This document shows positions 12,225 to 23,833 of a DNA stretch of 64,000 nucleotides, one piece after another (position 1 is the first letter of the stretch; the number at the start of each line of letters is the position of its first letter). This stretch comes from Symbiodinium natans. Taxonomy: Eukaryota; Sar; Dinophyceae; Suessiales; Symbiodiniaceae. The translations under genes and the position numbers were made by a program. The stretch covers positions 134,501 to 198,500 of the forward strand of contig CAJNDS010001391.1 of NCBI GenBank assembly GCA_905221605.1, given 5' to 3'. Below the pieces are notes generated by a model, which saw only the letters and a list, made by a program, of their open reading frames with translations, had not been told where the DNA came from and ran no database searches.

Positions 12225-15200
12225 CTAGTGCGACGCCTTCCAGTTCGCGGGAGTCATCACGCGCTGGAAGTCCACAAAGCTCATTGAATCCTGAGCCACC
12301 CAACTATATGGGCGGAAGTCTTGGAGTCTTTGAAGTCTGCCCAACGCTGATGTTCGCACTTGCCCCGTCCTTCCCACAACTCTGTCGGATCATCAGCGCG
12401 CACTCGTCCTCAGTCCTCGGAGCGCTATCGCGCCAATCAAAACAACCCCTCAGAGGTGTTCCGGCAGCTTCTTTTGGCGGGGGCTTCAATTGCGGAGGTT
12501 CTTTGCGCTTTCGAGCTTGTGGGGCCGGGCCTTGCTGGGAAGAGTGTGTGCAGGTGCTCGCCACGAATGATGCCAGCACCGCTGCTGTCGAAGAAGTGGA
12601 ACACCGCCTCCGCGCAGGTCTCTCCACGCAGCTCCACGCTTTGACAGGAACACTCTCCCTCTCTCCTTGTTGCTGCTTTAAGCAACAGTAAACAGCTAAG
12701 GCGGGATTTGAATTCACTCCTTTCTCCCAGGACCACATAACCCCCGATCGCAGGAGGTCGGATAATCAACATGCAGTGATCCAGGGTAGCAGTAGCAGAA
12801 CATGTCAGAGCACGCCATTCTACAGTCAGGATCGAGCTGGACTACTCGTCCTCCGGCTCTTGCACACAAGCCCAACAGCGCATGCGGGGCGATGCCCTGG
12901 TGCCTTCAAGGAGGAGTGGGTCGAGTAGACCTCAGGCAGGCTGGCCATCATCGCAGCCATGAACTCCACGAAGTTCAAGGCACCCGAGCCTGCGCAAAAA
13001 AAGAAAAAGGGGGCTGTGTACACAGAGTTCCAAGAGACTTGGCCCCGTCGTATCTAATTACTCTATGCAACTTTTTTGGCATCCCTGTGCACTCCCCCGC
13101 TCCACTCCCCATCTCCTCCACTTCCCGTTGATGCTACTTGTGGGCGGGGGGTGGGGCCGAGAACATACATAACCCGATATCTGAGAGACAGAGAGAGGGA
13201 GGGTGGGAGAACCAAAGGCAACACACGACCAAAAAAGATCTGCAGCACAGCCAGCCTAATGACATGACTCAGAACAATTCTGACAGGATGACGGAGGCCT
13301 CTTCAGAATAGCAGAAAGAAGGAGAGAACAGAAGTAACACAGCACTAAAAAGCATAGCCTGACCTCTCCCATTGTTCTCTTGTTTGTGGGAGTACATTCA
13401 CATTGATACTTGTTGCATTGCACTATCGGAAGCTGTAGCGGATGCAGGTGGCACGGCTGACGCCAGACATGCCTGACAGATCGGCACTTCTGAAAAGAGC
13501 CGCGAAGTCCTGGGAAAGCTGCAAAGCGAAGATGGCAAGCGAGGATCCAGGATACCAGAAGCTAGAAGATAGAATACGAGAAGGAGGCCCATGAAGGCCC
13601 TTTAAGCGAAGACAAGCACTTACAATGCAGTGCACAGTCCTGCGGCACCTCCTCCCCCGCCTCCCGCAGCGCCTCCTCGAAGACCGACTCCTCTCCCCAA
13701 GTTCTCAAGTTGCACCACGAATCAGTAATATATCTGCCACACAACATATGCGTCAAAATTATGAATGCATATACCTACATGCCCAGTTTCATGCACCTTT
13801 TGAGTTTGCAGGTTTTCGGCGCTGCGACTTGCAAGCCTCCAGCAGTCTTGCCTCACATCGATGCTTCGCGTATCGTGCTCCACGCCTCGATCAGCCAGGC
13901 ATCCCGCGCCAGGAATCGGAAGAGCCAGCGCAGGCCCCCGACCTTTTTGGACAAAATGACAAAATTCTTCAAAAAAAAAAGCATCAGAGAAGGAATGCAA
14001 TGACTCTTGTCAGGCTTGACACACTCGCACACACAATTGTAATCAATTGCATGCCAACACCAACGTTTGTCCGCAAATCGCTCGCATTGACGCACAACAA
14101 TGCGCAGGGGGTTCTGCAAGATGAGCCGCCGGCGCGAGACCACGAACACTTGCGATATTGACGCTTGCGAACATTTGCGAAGCTTTGTGAAGGATCGTGA
14201 CCGAATCCTGTTCGAGCAACATACACTGGACCGCCGCGTCGACTGTTCACGAATGTTGACACTGACGTCGACATGCGGATTTGCCCGAGAAAACAACGCC
14301 CGCAAACATAGCGAACACTTCGCCTGCGCTTTGCAAACGGCTCGAGCAACTACGCGAATTCGTGTTAAAACCGCGCCCTGGCTGGCAGCTCGCCCGCATA
14401 GATTTTCAACTTGAGTTCTTCTGCGCAGCCAAGGCACCAGCTTCGGTGCTTTGTTGACTAGGGGGGGGGGGGGGGCTTCTGACTTCTGTGGTGAGCCTAG
14501 TCTTGAAGCCCCCCTTGAAAACCTCTGCTTCTCTGCTCCTTGGCCTGTCCAAGCTCTCGGCCTCATCTCCGAGAAGGTGTGCTGCCACCAGCAACGCCTC
14601 AAACCAGGTGACATGAGCCAACATGTCATGAACAGTGCAGAAGCAGTTTGAGAACTGTGTGATAACAGCGCGGAAGCAGTATGACAGCATTGTGATGGCT
14701 GTACTCGCTCCCCACCCGGTTCCAAGATTCGGAGCTTTTGGGGCGAATGAACCATTGGACGAGGGATCCTGGGGGCAGTTTAGATTCGGCAGGTTATCAA
14801 GCTATTTGGCACACCGGAGCCGAGAAGCATAGGGACGAAACGGGAAAGATAGGTGACCTGTCGTTTGGGGGTGTGCAGTGCACTGCAAGCGGCTGAAGAA
14901 TCAACAGCAACTCTATTGGGTCTTCCGCTGGAATTTTGAGAAGTGGAGACTAAAGTCTTTCATTGCAGCTATGCTTCCCCGACATGTCTTGGCTCACGCA
15001 CAAGGCAAGGCTTTGGGGTCGCGGACAAACTGAAGCCTTACGTAGGGCGTAGTTTTTAGGGTGAGATTTTTGGCGATTTGTTGGAGCACCGGTAGGTCTT
15101 CTGCGGAGATCCTGGAACTGATTTTTTCTATGGCAACCTTCTACTGATATAACTTAACCTGCCGCGACACGTGCGAGGCGCCACTTGCCCATATCTTGCA

Positions 15201-17521
15201 GTGCAGTGGCACGGGGTTGGGCAAGGTGGCCATCTGGGTCCCAGACAAGGCGTTTGATGCGAGGCGCCCTGGCAAAGGCGCAGAGGGCGGGCACCTGAGA
15301 AAGACACGCGCAAAACACTTGGCGTAAGCTCCGACAGAGTAGCATGCAGAGGATAAGCATTACGAAACTACGCCATTTGCAGAGGTGCCCTCCGTAAGAA
15401 TAAGAGGCAGTCCAGGGCGCGCAGCCAGCGAGCCGCCCTGAAGTCGCTTCTTCTGCTTCTTCTGTCTCTTCTTCTTCCCTCTTCTTCTCCCTTCTTCTTC
15501 TGCGCGCTGTATTTGGGGTCTCGTCAAGATGTCTACCCGAGGCTTTACTGTATAAAAAAGAAACACAAGCCGTCAACACTAACACTAAACCCTCGCGAGT
15601 ACAAAGAGTCCCAGTTCAGAGCCACCCTGCTATCATGTGGCGCAAGGTCTACAGGAGTCCACGCCACAAGCAGGCACCGGTCTAGAAAACAATCATGCGC
15701 ACAGCACTACCGAGACTGCAGACGTCATAGAGCACGCTGGTCTTTGTTGATGCTTTGTGGCAAAAGTGAACAGGTGGACACTAGCCCACGAAAGGTTATG
15801 AGCCCAACGCCTAAGTAAGGGCTCCGTACTGTAGCCGCTGTAGCCGCTGTAGCCCACGCAAGGGTGATGAGCCCAACGCCTAAGCAAGGGCCCCGTAGTT
15901 TGCTCCCAAACCAGTCTTGGTCCGGAGCAGTCCAAGAAGAGTTTCTGCGCTTGCAGGGCTCACAATGCTCACAACAGGAGGAACCAGAAGCCGCTACTAT
16001 AGGACCACCATGGAGTGGGATGAAACTGCGCCAGGAATCCCTGAGGCCGGAGGGATCTGCTGAAAGCAAGTGGCCACAGAATGACCCTGCTCCACACCAG
16101 CCTGATCGTATTGAACCTGCACTGCTGGAAGCGCAGCGGCAGGAACCGGAGGCACAAATTGCCAGAGAAGCGCATCGCGTGGACATCGCAGGGTTACAGG
16201 GTGCACTGCTTCATGAGCAACGGGCTCCCGTGTGCGAAGTTTCAAAGCTTCGTCATCAGACGCTCGCTCTAGTGTCCCCGCACCACGTCCAGGCATGGCA
16301 GGCAAGGCGGCTAAGTCGGGGGGAGCACGGATGAGCTTGCTGGGACCGCTTTGTACGCAAGCCCCAAAACAAGAGAACCCCAGCGGAAGTATGACTGGTA
16401 CACATGTCGGAAGGATCTCGTGTCTCAACAAGCTGCAGTAGAAGCTGAAACCCGTGGCCTTTGTTCTTCTCTCTCGTGCTCTTTTTCTCTCTTTACCTCT
16501 TTCTTTCTTTTCTTCATGGGGCATAGGCGGCATAGGGGTCCAGCCCCCGCGCAGTCCGCGCCCTGCTTTTGGTGGCGGATTTGAAACAAGAGGGCGTACA
16601 CCCCCACCAATCAACCTCTTTCTCTCTTTCCCTGTTTCTCTCTGTATCTCTTTCTGTCTTTGATTGTCTTTCTCTCTATGTGACTCCCTCTCTCTCACTC
16701 TCTTTATCTTTCCTCTCCCTCCGCTCCCTCTGTGCCACTTCTTCTGCGTCTCTTGCGCTTTGTCTCCTCTCTCCGAGAACCAGGCGTCGGTTTCGGTTGG
16801 CCAGCGCGACGCTGGCGGCCGTGCGCGGGCTCGTGCCATCGTCGGGCACCTGCCCACACTCAACCACTACACATTTAACAAAACACCTGGCGCAGATCTC
16901 TCCCTATTCGAAAGGTTTTGAAGCTAATTCTTGGACCCAGAGCTGAACGGCGGAGGGCGAACCCCAACCTACCCGAACATGCCTGACGCGATGCACTTGA
17001 ACAAGTTTCCAGTGCCTCCGATTGCGCCAAAGCGTAAGACTGGACCACCAGTGGGTGCTGCAAGGCCTCACCGCACAGCAGCCAAGGAGCCACTTTAGAC
17101 GGCAGTGGGAAGAACTTTGAACTGCCCCACCCCCCCTCTGCCACCCTGCCAGGCCGTGGGGGAGGGGGGATCTCAGGCACGCGCCTCCTGTGCCGCGATG
17201 CGTCGGTCGGTGCTGGGCTCCAGCATCTTCGCCAACAGGTCCCGGGCCTCCCCCACGCAGATGTGTTGAACTCTCAATAGGACAACCAGCAAACTTAACG
17301 TTTACATGCATCATGCAGTGTTTTCGACTGCTACAAACATCGTGTATGCTGTATACACATACACACGTGCACAATATACTATATATATATATATAGAGAT
17401 AGAGATAGAGATAGAGATAGAGATAGAGATAGAGATAGAGATAGTAGATTGTGCACTTTATTCAGTCGATGTTACAATATTGCATACATTGTAGACTCTG
17501 TGTCTTTTCAAAGAGAGAGAA

Positions 17522-17552
<31 letters not shown>

Positions 17553-20343
17553 TGCTAGCTGCCCCCTGGGGTTGACGGTTTTCGCTTTGGACTTTGCCAT
17601 TGAGGGCGTTGGATTGAGAGTTGGGTATTGGCGTTGGCCGTGACCGCAAGGTTTTTTCAGGTGTTTCCGGGTTTGGATGGGGGGGTGGACATCTGCGCGC
17701 ACACATGCTTGCACTGCACGTCCTGCCTGAGCCGATGCGCCACGGAGCGCGCTCAAACGCGAGGGCACCTCGTCCCCAGCTCGACAGTTTTGAGGGTGTA
17801 TGAAAACAGCGGCTTCCACCTGTCCAACCCAAGCCAAGATCCCTCTTGGGCCCCAGCATAACTTGGGTTCGTCGCTTCGGATAAGTGGCTGCCACTCTCC
17901 TGGTCCGAAAAGCGCTCCCGCTTTCTCTCGGAAGCGGCATCATCAGAAAGCGACAACACCAATGCCAAAGGATCGCAAAAAACACACAGGTCCTCAGGGA
18001 GCAGTCGCTCGCCTTCCCGGAGTCCGTGTGAACAAGTTCTCTCTTGTGAGGTCTCCGTGTGTTTCAATGTGTTGTGGTTGCTGGGGGGCGGAGTCAGAGC
18101 TCGGCTCAGTGGAGGCCTGCCAGCATTTGGTACAAAATGGTGCCAACCTCAAATCGCACAAGCGGTGCTCAAGGGGCGGAGACTGCAGCAGTGGCCTGCC
18201 TTGGCCTGCCTTGGCCTGCTGAGCCGCACACGCTCCAAATGTCACGCTTCTGCACCTTGGCCCAAAAATTTCTTTCCAAGACCCGCATATGAAGAGCGAC
18301 CCTATACCACCGGACCCCCTCGGCCAAGCGGCATAAAGGCCACGAGGGAAGTGCTCGGACCGAGCGGCAGACTCCTCTCGGGAATGCCCATGAGAAGCCG
18401 GAGCAAGGCAAAGAACGGAACAAACCCTCACTCGGAGATGCACAGGGCGCCCTGCATTTTTCCAGCTTGCTTTTGGAGTTCAAGTATTGCGTGGACTTGT
18501 GTCGTTTGCTGCACCCCGAACTAGCATTGGAGCACACATCCGCCTCCTTGACTTCTTCCTTCCAGCCCCGCTATTGCTGTCTCAAGACAACCACGCGTGC
18601 TCTGTTGAACTCAACAGCCAATGGCCTCACAAGCGCCGCTTGCTACAGTTCGCTTGCGGTCTTGCTTTAAAAAGCCTTTGGGCTTGAGTCAGTTGAGCAA
18701 ATCACCTTGGCAAAAAACATCACGCATATCGATAATGACAAAGTCGCATGCAGTCAGCAGTTCTGAACAATCTTAACCGAGGCTTTCAACTTCGTGTCGA
18801 ATACTGCAGAATGAAAACGTACGTCCAAAAACATTGCGTGAAAGTCTGATGTCTCTCGTACGTCTTGTTCCTGCTTCGTCCACTCCTATCCCACCCACCA
18901 AGCCAAATGCCTTCTGGGCAGGATGGGCGTGCATTCATTTGCAATAATGTGGCTTTCGTGGCCGCCGTGTTCCTGTCCAAGTCCCTGCATGGACTCTGAC
19001 TTATAGATGCCACTTTCAGCTCACGCAAACCAAGCTGAGAGGAAACTGAGCTAAGTTTAGAATGTCGTCCTCATTCCTGATTGATGGTTTTCCCATTTCT
19101 GGTGCAAGTTGAACTGCCTTTTGGCGCTCCAGCATTCGAGTTCTGAGACCCAAAAGGCGCAGGTGAGCAATAAGGTACCCTGGTATTCAGGCACCCAGGG
19201 CACCTTCAAAAAGGACAATAAACTCAACCATAAGTGGCTGGACTTGCTTCCCGCAAGCCATGTGCAACCTTACGCAGCCTCACGCGGCTCTCAAACCCTG
19301 AAATCTTGCAAACCCCTCCATGAACTTCAACCCGGGCCCCTCAAACCCAAGGCACCTTGTCCCGATTCCCCAACAACTCAGATCAACTCAGAATCTGTGT
19401 CAGTTGTGCCCCCGTCCTGAGCACTCATCTCACTGAGGCCGAAGTCCACCTCTAGGACTCTAGGAGCACTTCGCACAAGAAAGCAACGTGTCTCGCAGAG
19501 ACCCTGAACCCATCCAAGCTCATGTAAACTGATCTGAAGCCCCCCTTGTTCTCTCTGGTTCTCGCATGTTGTCTCTCCCCTCTCCCCCCCACCATGCGTA
19601 AAGCAGCATCGGCTCGACAGGTCTCAAAGCGGAAGTTCTCCTCCGAAGCCAGGTCTTTGGCAAGGGAGGGAGGTCGAAAGTAGCAGGGTGGCAAAGCTTG
19701 TCTCAGAAACTGATGCAGCACGCTGCAGCACGCTGCAGCATTCTGCAGCACGCTGCAGCTGACTTGGAGATTCCGTGGCCATATATTAGCCAGTGTTCGC
19801 AGAGCACACGTGTGGTGCCGAGTGGCGGGCTGTGGCCGTGGAGCCTGCGCAGCCTTTCACCCCCTCGCATCACTCGAATCCCGTGGGCTCAGTGTGTTCA
19901 AATTCAATGTGTGCTCTGGAATGGATCTTCGGCTGCTACGCTGCTACATGCACCCTTGAGCAGCTCCACACACGTTGCAATCTGCAACTCGTGATCAAGA
20001 AGCACAGAAAAAAGGTCACTGAAAGCAAAGGACCGCTGGTTTTCTACGACATGAGTTCTCTCGTACAGCTTTCCATGTCCCATTCTCTGTCTTGATCATC
20101 GTGCTTCTGTGCGGAAAATCTTCTGCGCCGCACAGGTTAGTGGGATCGTTGAAGTTTGGACTCGTGCACAACCACAACGCTGTCTGTATCACGCCAGCAC
20201 AAATGTCGGGCAGCAACCCTCTCCTCGCTGACGTCGTTGTGCGCGATGCCTGAGCTGCAGCCAATTTCGACACAAAGACCTGCAGTACCACATCCCACCA
20301 CTGGAAGGGGTGGACAAGTCCTGTCAGACACTGAGAGCCAGAG

Positions 20344-20425
<82 letters not shown>

Positions 20426-22902
20426 CAGAGACTGCCACAAGACGAACTACCTGACCACTGGTTGACACGTTTTCGCTCACCCCGGGCGTCCGCACCATGG
20501 CAGTGGCAGCAGAACAGTGCCTGCGCACCAGATGTGCATGCAAGTATGGCCAGCAGAACAAGCCTCTCAAGCTTGCCTTGCCTTCCTTCCCCCTCTCTTC
20601 TTCTTCTGCCGGGCTCTTCTTCTTCTTCTTCTTCTTCTTCTTCTTCTTCTTCTTCTTCTTCTTCTTCTTCTTCTTCTTCTTCTTCTTCTTCTTCTTCTTC
20701 TTCTTCTTCTTCTTCTTCTTCTTCTTCTTCTTCTTCTTCTTCTTCTTCTTCTTCTTCTTCTGCTGCTTCTGCTTCTTCTTCTTCTTCTGCAGGGCTTGAG
20801 GGCGCTCTCTCTCTCTCTCGCTCTGTGTCGCTCGCCCTCGCTCCTCCGTCCTCCGTTCATAGGTCTATAGGGCCTGGGACCAAGTGCCATGCCAGCAGAT
20901 CTGTGAGACATGAGACATCACACGAAACTCGAAAACTTGTTTTTGCACGTGGACTCTGACAGAATCCCCGATGTCAACCCGGCACGACTTTCAGGGGACC
21001 CGGCTTGAGCTCTCCAGAAGACAAACGAGAGTGTGAACAGAATAATGACCGTCTCTTCGTTTCTTCTCTGCCGTTGGGCCACATGTGCACGGGCCCGTAG
21101 CCCCGCAACGTCGGTACTTAGAATCCTGACCAGGCACGAGCATCTTTTGACACTTTATGCCACGGCTCTATTGCTTTACAGCATCCTTCCTGTTTGTCTC
21201 ATTGTTTCGGTCTCTCTCTCTCTCTCTCTCTGCACGCAAGGCCCCCTCCCGAAGGAGAGAGCCGCCCCAAGGGGCGCGCAATGTCCAAGGTCTGTTGCTG
21301 CCCATCTTGTTGGCAAGGTGAAAAGGCCGGAGGAGGGAAAAACATGCTCCCAAAGGGCACTGTTGGCTTGATCCCTGGGTTGCCTGACTTTGGTGGAGTG
21401 AAGAGGATGTCCGCCCTGAATTGGCCCTCCCCGGTTGAAATGAAGGAAAGCAGAGTCCTTCCCCCATCCAATAACCGAAAGCCCCCCAGTCCCCCATGAA
21501 CACCCATACCCCGCGTGGAGGGAGAAGGACATGTCTGACTTGGATGCCTATCTAGAATGGACTCACTATGTCCCCTTGCCACAGTTTGGTGGGTCGGGAA
21601 AGGAGAAGACTGTTTGTTCGGTAACGGTTGCCTAACACTGCACTCCCTGCTACAGGCTGGCAGCTCGGGAGCACTTAGCGAGTTGAGTGAACGTCCCCCT
21701 ACCCCAACAACCGAAAGTCCCCCACAATCACCTACCAGCACCCGGGACCCACGAGGGGAAGGGAACGTGAAAAGGTGGTTGCTGTCTCAGCTGTGCTTCT
21801 CGACGGTGATGTGGCTGGCTTTACACCCTCTTGCTCAGTTTCCTTGGGAGGCGATGGTATTGCACATGCTCTCCTTGATATAGCGCACTCCATGTTGGCC
21901 AGGCCTGTATCGAGGGACGATTGGTGTTTCACATGCCCCCTCTTGTTGACTTGTGGTACCCCACTGTGGTTCGAGAGCTTCTATTGGTGTCGTTGGTGTT
22001 GAAGACGGTGATGTGGCGGGCTGTACACCTTCTTGCTCAATCTCCATGGGAGGCGATGGTATTGCACATGATCTCCCCGATATAGCGCATTCCATGTTGG
22101 CCAGGTCTGTGTCGAGGGGCGATGGTGTTTCACATGCTCCCTCTTGTTGACTTGTAGTATCCCGCGGTGGCTCGAAAGCTTCGGGTGGGGTGGTCGGTGA
22201 CGGTCTCTCCCAAGAGGTGCCTTGTTCTTCGTACATCTCGTGGTTCGGCAGGAGGTTGTTGTCCCCGCCGGGTATCTCTCTGGATGCTTCTGGGGCCGAT
22301 GGTATTTCACATGGCCCGCCAGTCGTGGTCGCATCCCCGAGGGCTGTCTGCCGGGTTGTTGCCAGGACTGATCGCGTAGTGCCTGGCCCTCCAGCTGTTG
22401 TTGGGGCGCTCCTTGGTTGACCCCGCTGACTTGGTGGGCGTCGTGGCGGGTAGATACCTCGTGGCGTTCGTCCCCCCATTTCATCCAGTCGGTGTTGTGC
22501 CGAGGTGCTGGCATGTGCTCGGGATGTAGTCCCACAGCATCATCTGCGGTATGGGCCATGGCTTGGCGTGTGGATTCCCGCTCAAATGCGAAACAGGAGT
22601 CCAAGTAACAGATGCGCACGAAGTGAAAGCCTTGACAAACTGTCCACCATATGGCACGCGAAAAGTACTACACTGCGGTTGCTGTTGGAGTCTCACCCGG
22701 TTGTCCGCGATTAGGGAAGAAATTTCTAAGGTCCAGGCCCCGCTGACAAGGATTACAATTAGGGTTTGTAGGGGGCGGACAAGCGGCTTCGACTTGAAAG
22801 GAGCGGCGCGGATGGCTCAAGCCCGGTTCGGGGGGCGGGTTCCCTCCCCAGACTTGAGCCAAAATGGCTACGGTTTCGGTCTCTCTCTCTCTCTCTCTCC
22901 CT

Positions 22903-22968
<66 letters not shown>

Positions 22969-23833
22969 ATGTACGGACTCTCAACTTCACATAAGCTGGA
23001 CCCGCGCACACACTCGGGCTTCTGGCCACCTGCCTTCAGCATGTGACGAAGGCAACGCACCGCGAATGTCTCGGAGAAGCGGCCGAGTTCACCTTCCCGA
23101 AAAGTGCGAACACACGAATGCGCGAGTGCTGCAATGCCTGCACATGGTTCGTGCTTTTCTGCAGTGCGTGCAAGCAAGGGGAACGGCGCAACCGGCATAA
23201 TGGGGACTCCAACAGGAACTGCTGACAGAGCGGCATGTAGACACAGACGGGGGCGTTTAGGGCTCACAGATGCAATTTGCGCAGAGCCACGGAGCTTCTC
23301 TCCCAGACTGGGGCCCTGCAGCAGCTCCATGACCAAGAACACCTCGGGAGGAGACGCTCGAAAGGGGAGCGCGCTCTTGCCACTCGAGACCTCGCTTCCG
23401 TTGTGGTTTACAAAAGAACACACCAACAGTCAACACACTTCGGATATGCTCCCTCTCTCTCTCTCTCTGTGTTAAAAGGGGAGGAGGTGGATAACATGCC
23501 AGACAAATGCTCTCAAAGGCTGAGGGGTCCACTTCCGAGTCGGCCACGAAGTACCTGGGCGCTCTCTCGCAAGGAGCGAAGGCGAAGAGAGAGGAAGAGA
23601 GGTAGGGAGAGAACAAACAGAGAGGAGCTGAGCTGGCAAAGAGCCCTCTTGATTTTTTTTAGCCCGCTCTTCCTCTGTGTCAGACGAGGACTCTTCCTCT
23701 TCTTCTAATGAAAGCGAAGAGGAGGGCACTCGATGAGCCGCACGATCGCTGGGTGGTCTAAGGCAATGAGCGCGTCAATCTCGTTGACCAGCTGACGCTG
23801 CAGCCCGCCCGTGGGCAGCTGCAAGCGCTTCAC
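12225..23833 (-). CDS. Calcium-dependent protein kinase (CDPK), multi-exon, N-terminus incomplete
   Basis: Exons in transcript order: 23728-23833, kinase subdomains II-IV, with VKRL (the ATP-binding Lys), the alpha-C Glu in NEIDAL and LDHPAIVRLIE; about 23291-23356, subdomain V, VFLVMELLQG; 23030-23092, VIa, GRFSETFAVRCLRHMLKA; 19593-19654, VIb, (H-R-)DLASEENFRFE; about 18232-18290, probable IX, KRDIWS; 17181-17270, XI, EARDLLAKMLEPSTDRRI; 15247-15294, junction domain, FARAPRIKR; 13624-13690, EF-hand 1, FEEALREAGEEVP; 13473-13509 plus 12931-12989, EF-hand 2; 12531-12631, EF-hand 3, FFDSSGAGIIRGEH; 12346-12415 and 12225-12290, EF-hand 4 and the end, VDFQRVMTPANWKASH. EF-hand 2 is restored across a GC-AG intron as D-L-S-G-S-G-A-L-N-F-V-E. 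CDPKs phosphorylate Ser/Thr when Ca2+ binds the EF-hands and lifts junction-domain inhibition. EF-hand 3 has His at position 12 and EF-hand 4 is atypical. Exons for the Gly loop, the HRD half, the DFG-APE loop and subdomain X were not found. Confidence 0.87.
17394..17444. repeat. (AGATAG)n hexanucleotide microsatellite
   Basis: About eight perfect units follow a short TA run, inside a CDPK intron. Confidence 0.9.
20344..20418. repeat. (GA)n microsatellite
   Basis: An essentially pure GA run of about 70 bases in a CDPK intron. ORFs rich in Arg-Glu or Ser-Leu across it are artefacts. Confidence 0.95.
20612..20795. repeat. (TTC)n / (GAA)n microsatellite, about 50 units
   Basis: Roughly 145 bases of uninterrupted TTC followed by TTC/TGC variants. 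On the minus strand it reads as a GAA tract directly after the sequence CTCAAGCCCTGCAGAA, the same end seen on the SINE-like repeats, so it may be an expanded retroposon tail. Poly-Phe, poly-Leu, poly-Ser and poly-Arg ORFs here are not genes. Confidence 0.95.
21732..22852 (-). pseudogene. Decayed coding sequence with a 67-codon tandem repeat, downstream of a relict SL
   Basis: On the minus strand directly after the SL motif lies a Pro/Ser/Thr/Glu-rich reading frame. Two tandem copies start at plus-strand positions 21802 and 22004. The unit encodes 67 residues containing TTSQQEGACETP, LANMECAIS, CAIPSPP and QPATSPS. Variants between copies are mostly conservative in this frame, which suggests it was once translated. 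The left copy carries one extra T near 21915, making the observed period 202 instead of 201 and breaking the frame. A weaker third block (CEIPSAP, near 22290) suggests older duplications. No known domain was recognised. The segment lies inside a CDPK intron in the same orientation and is best explained as a retroposed SL-bearing transcript. Confidence 0.55.
22853..22874 (-). other. Relict dinoflagellate spliced-leader sequence (full length)
   Basis: The minus strand begins ACCGTAGCC and ends TTGGCTCAAG and matches the 22-nt dinoflagellate SL consensus (first base D = A) at all positions. The next bases are TC, not a GT donor, so this is not an SL RNA gene; it is the genomic copy of an SL already joined to an mRNA, i.e. 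a trace of retroposition. Confidence 0.96.
22880..22963. repeat. (CT)n microsatellite next to the relict SL
   Basis: CT run with a few CCT interruptions, immediately upstream (minus strand) of the SL motif. Confidence 0.95.

Noticed and set aside
13853-14755. 300-codon minus-strand ORF between the junction-domain and EF-hand exons of the CDPK
   Set aside because: Its composition is unlike the flanking exons, it crosses a long G run, and it shows no conserved motif; treated as intron.
15997-16863. 288-codon minus-strand ORF
   Set aside because: Rich in Arg/Glu/Lys from GA tracts and lies between CDPK exons; no domain.
20200-20260. GIAHNDVSEE on the minus strand, resembling a kinase catalytic loop
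   Set aside because: A better-fitting catalytic-loop exon (DLASEENFRFE) with matching splice sites exists at 19593-19654; this one has no flanking kinase sequence.
20497-20911. Poly-Phe, poly-Leu, poly-Ser and poly-Arg ORFs
   Set aside because: Each is one frame of the pure TTC/GAA run; no conserved sequence flanks it.
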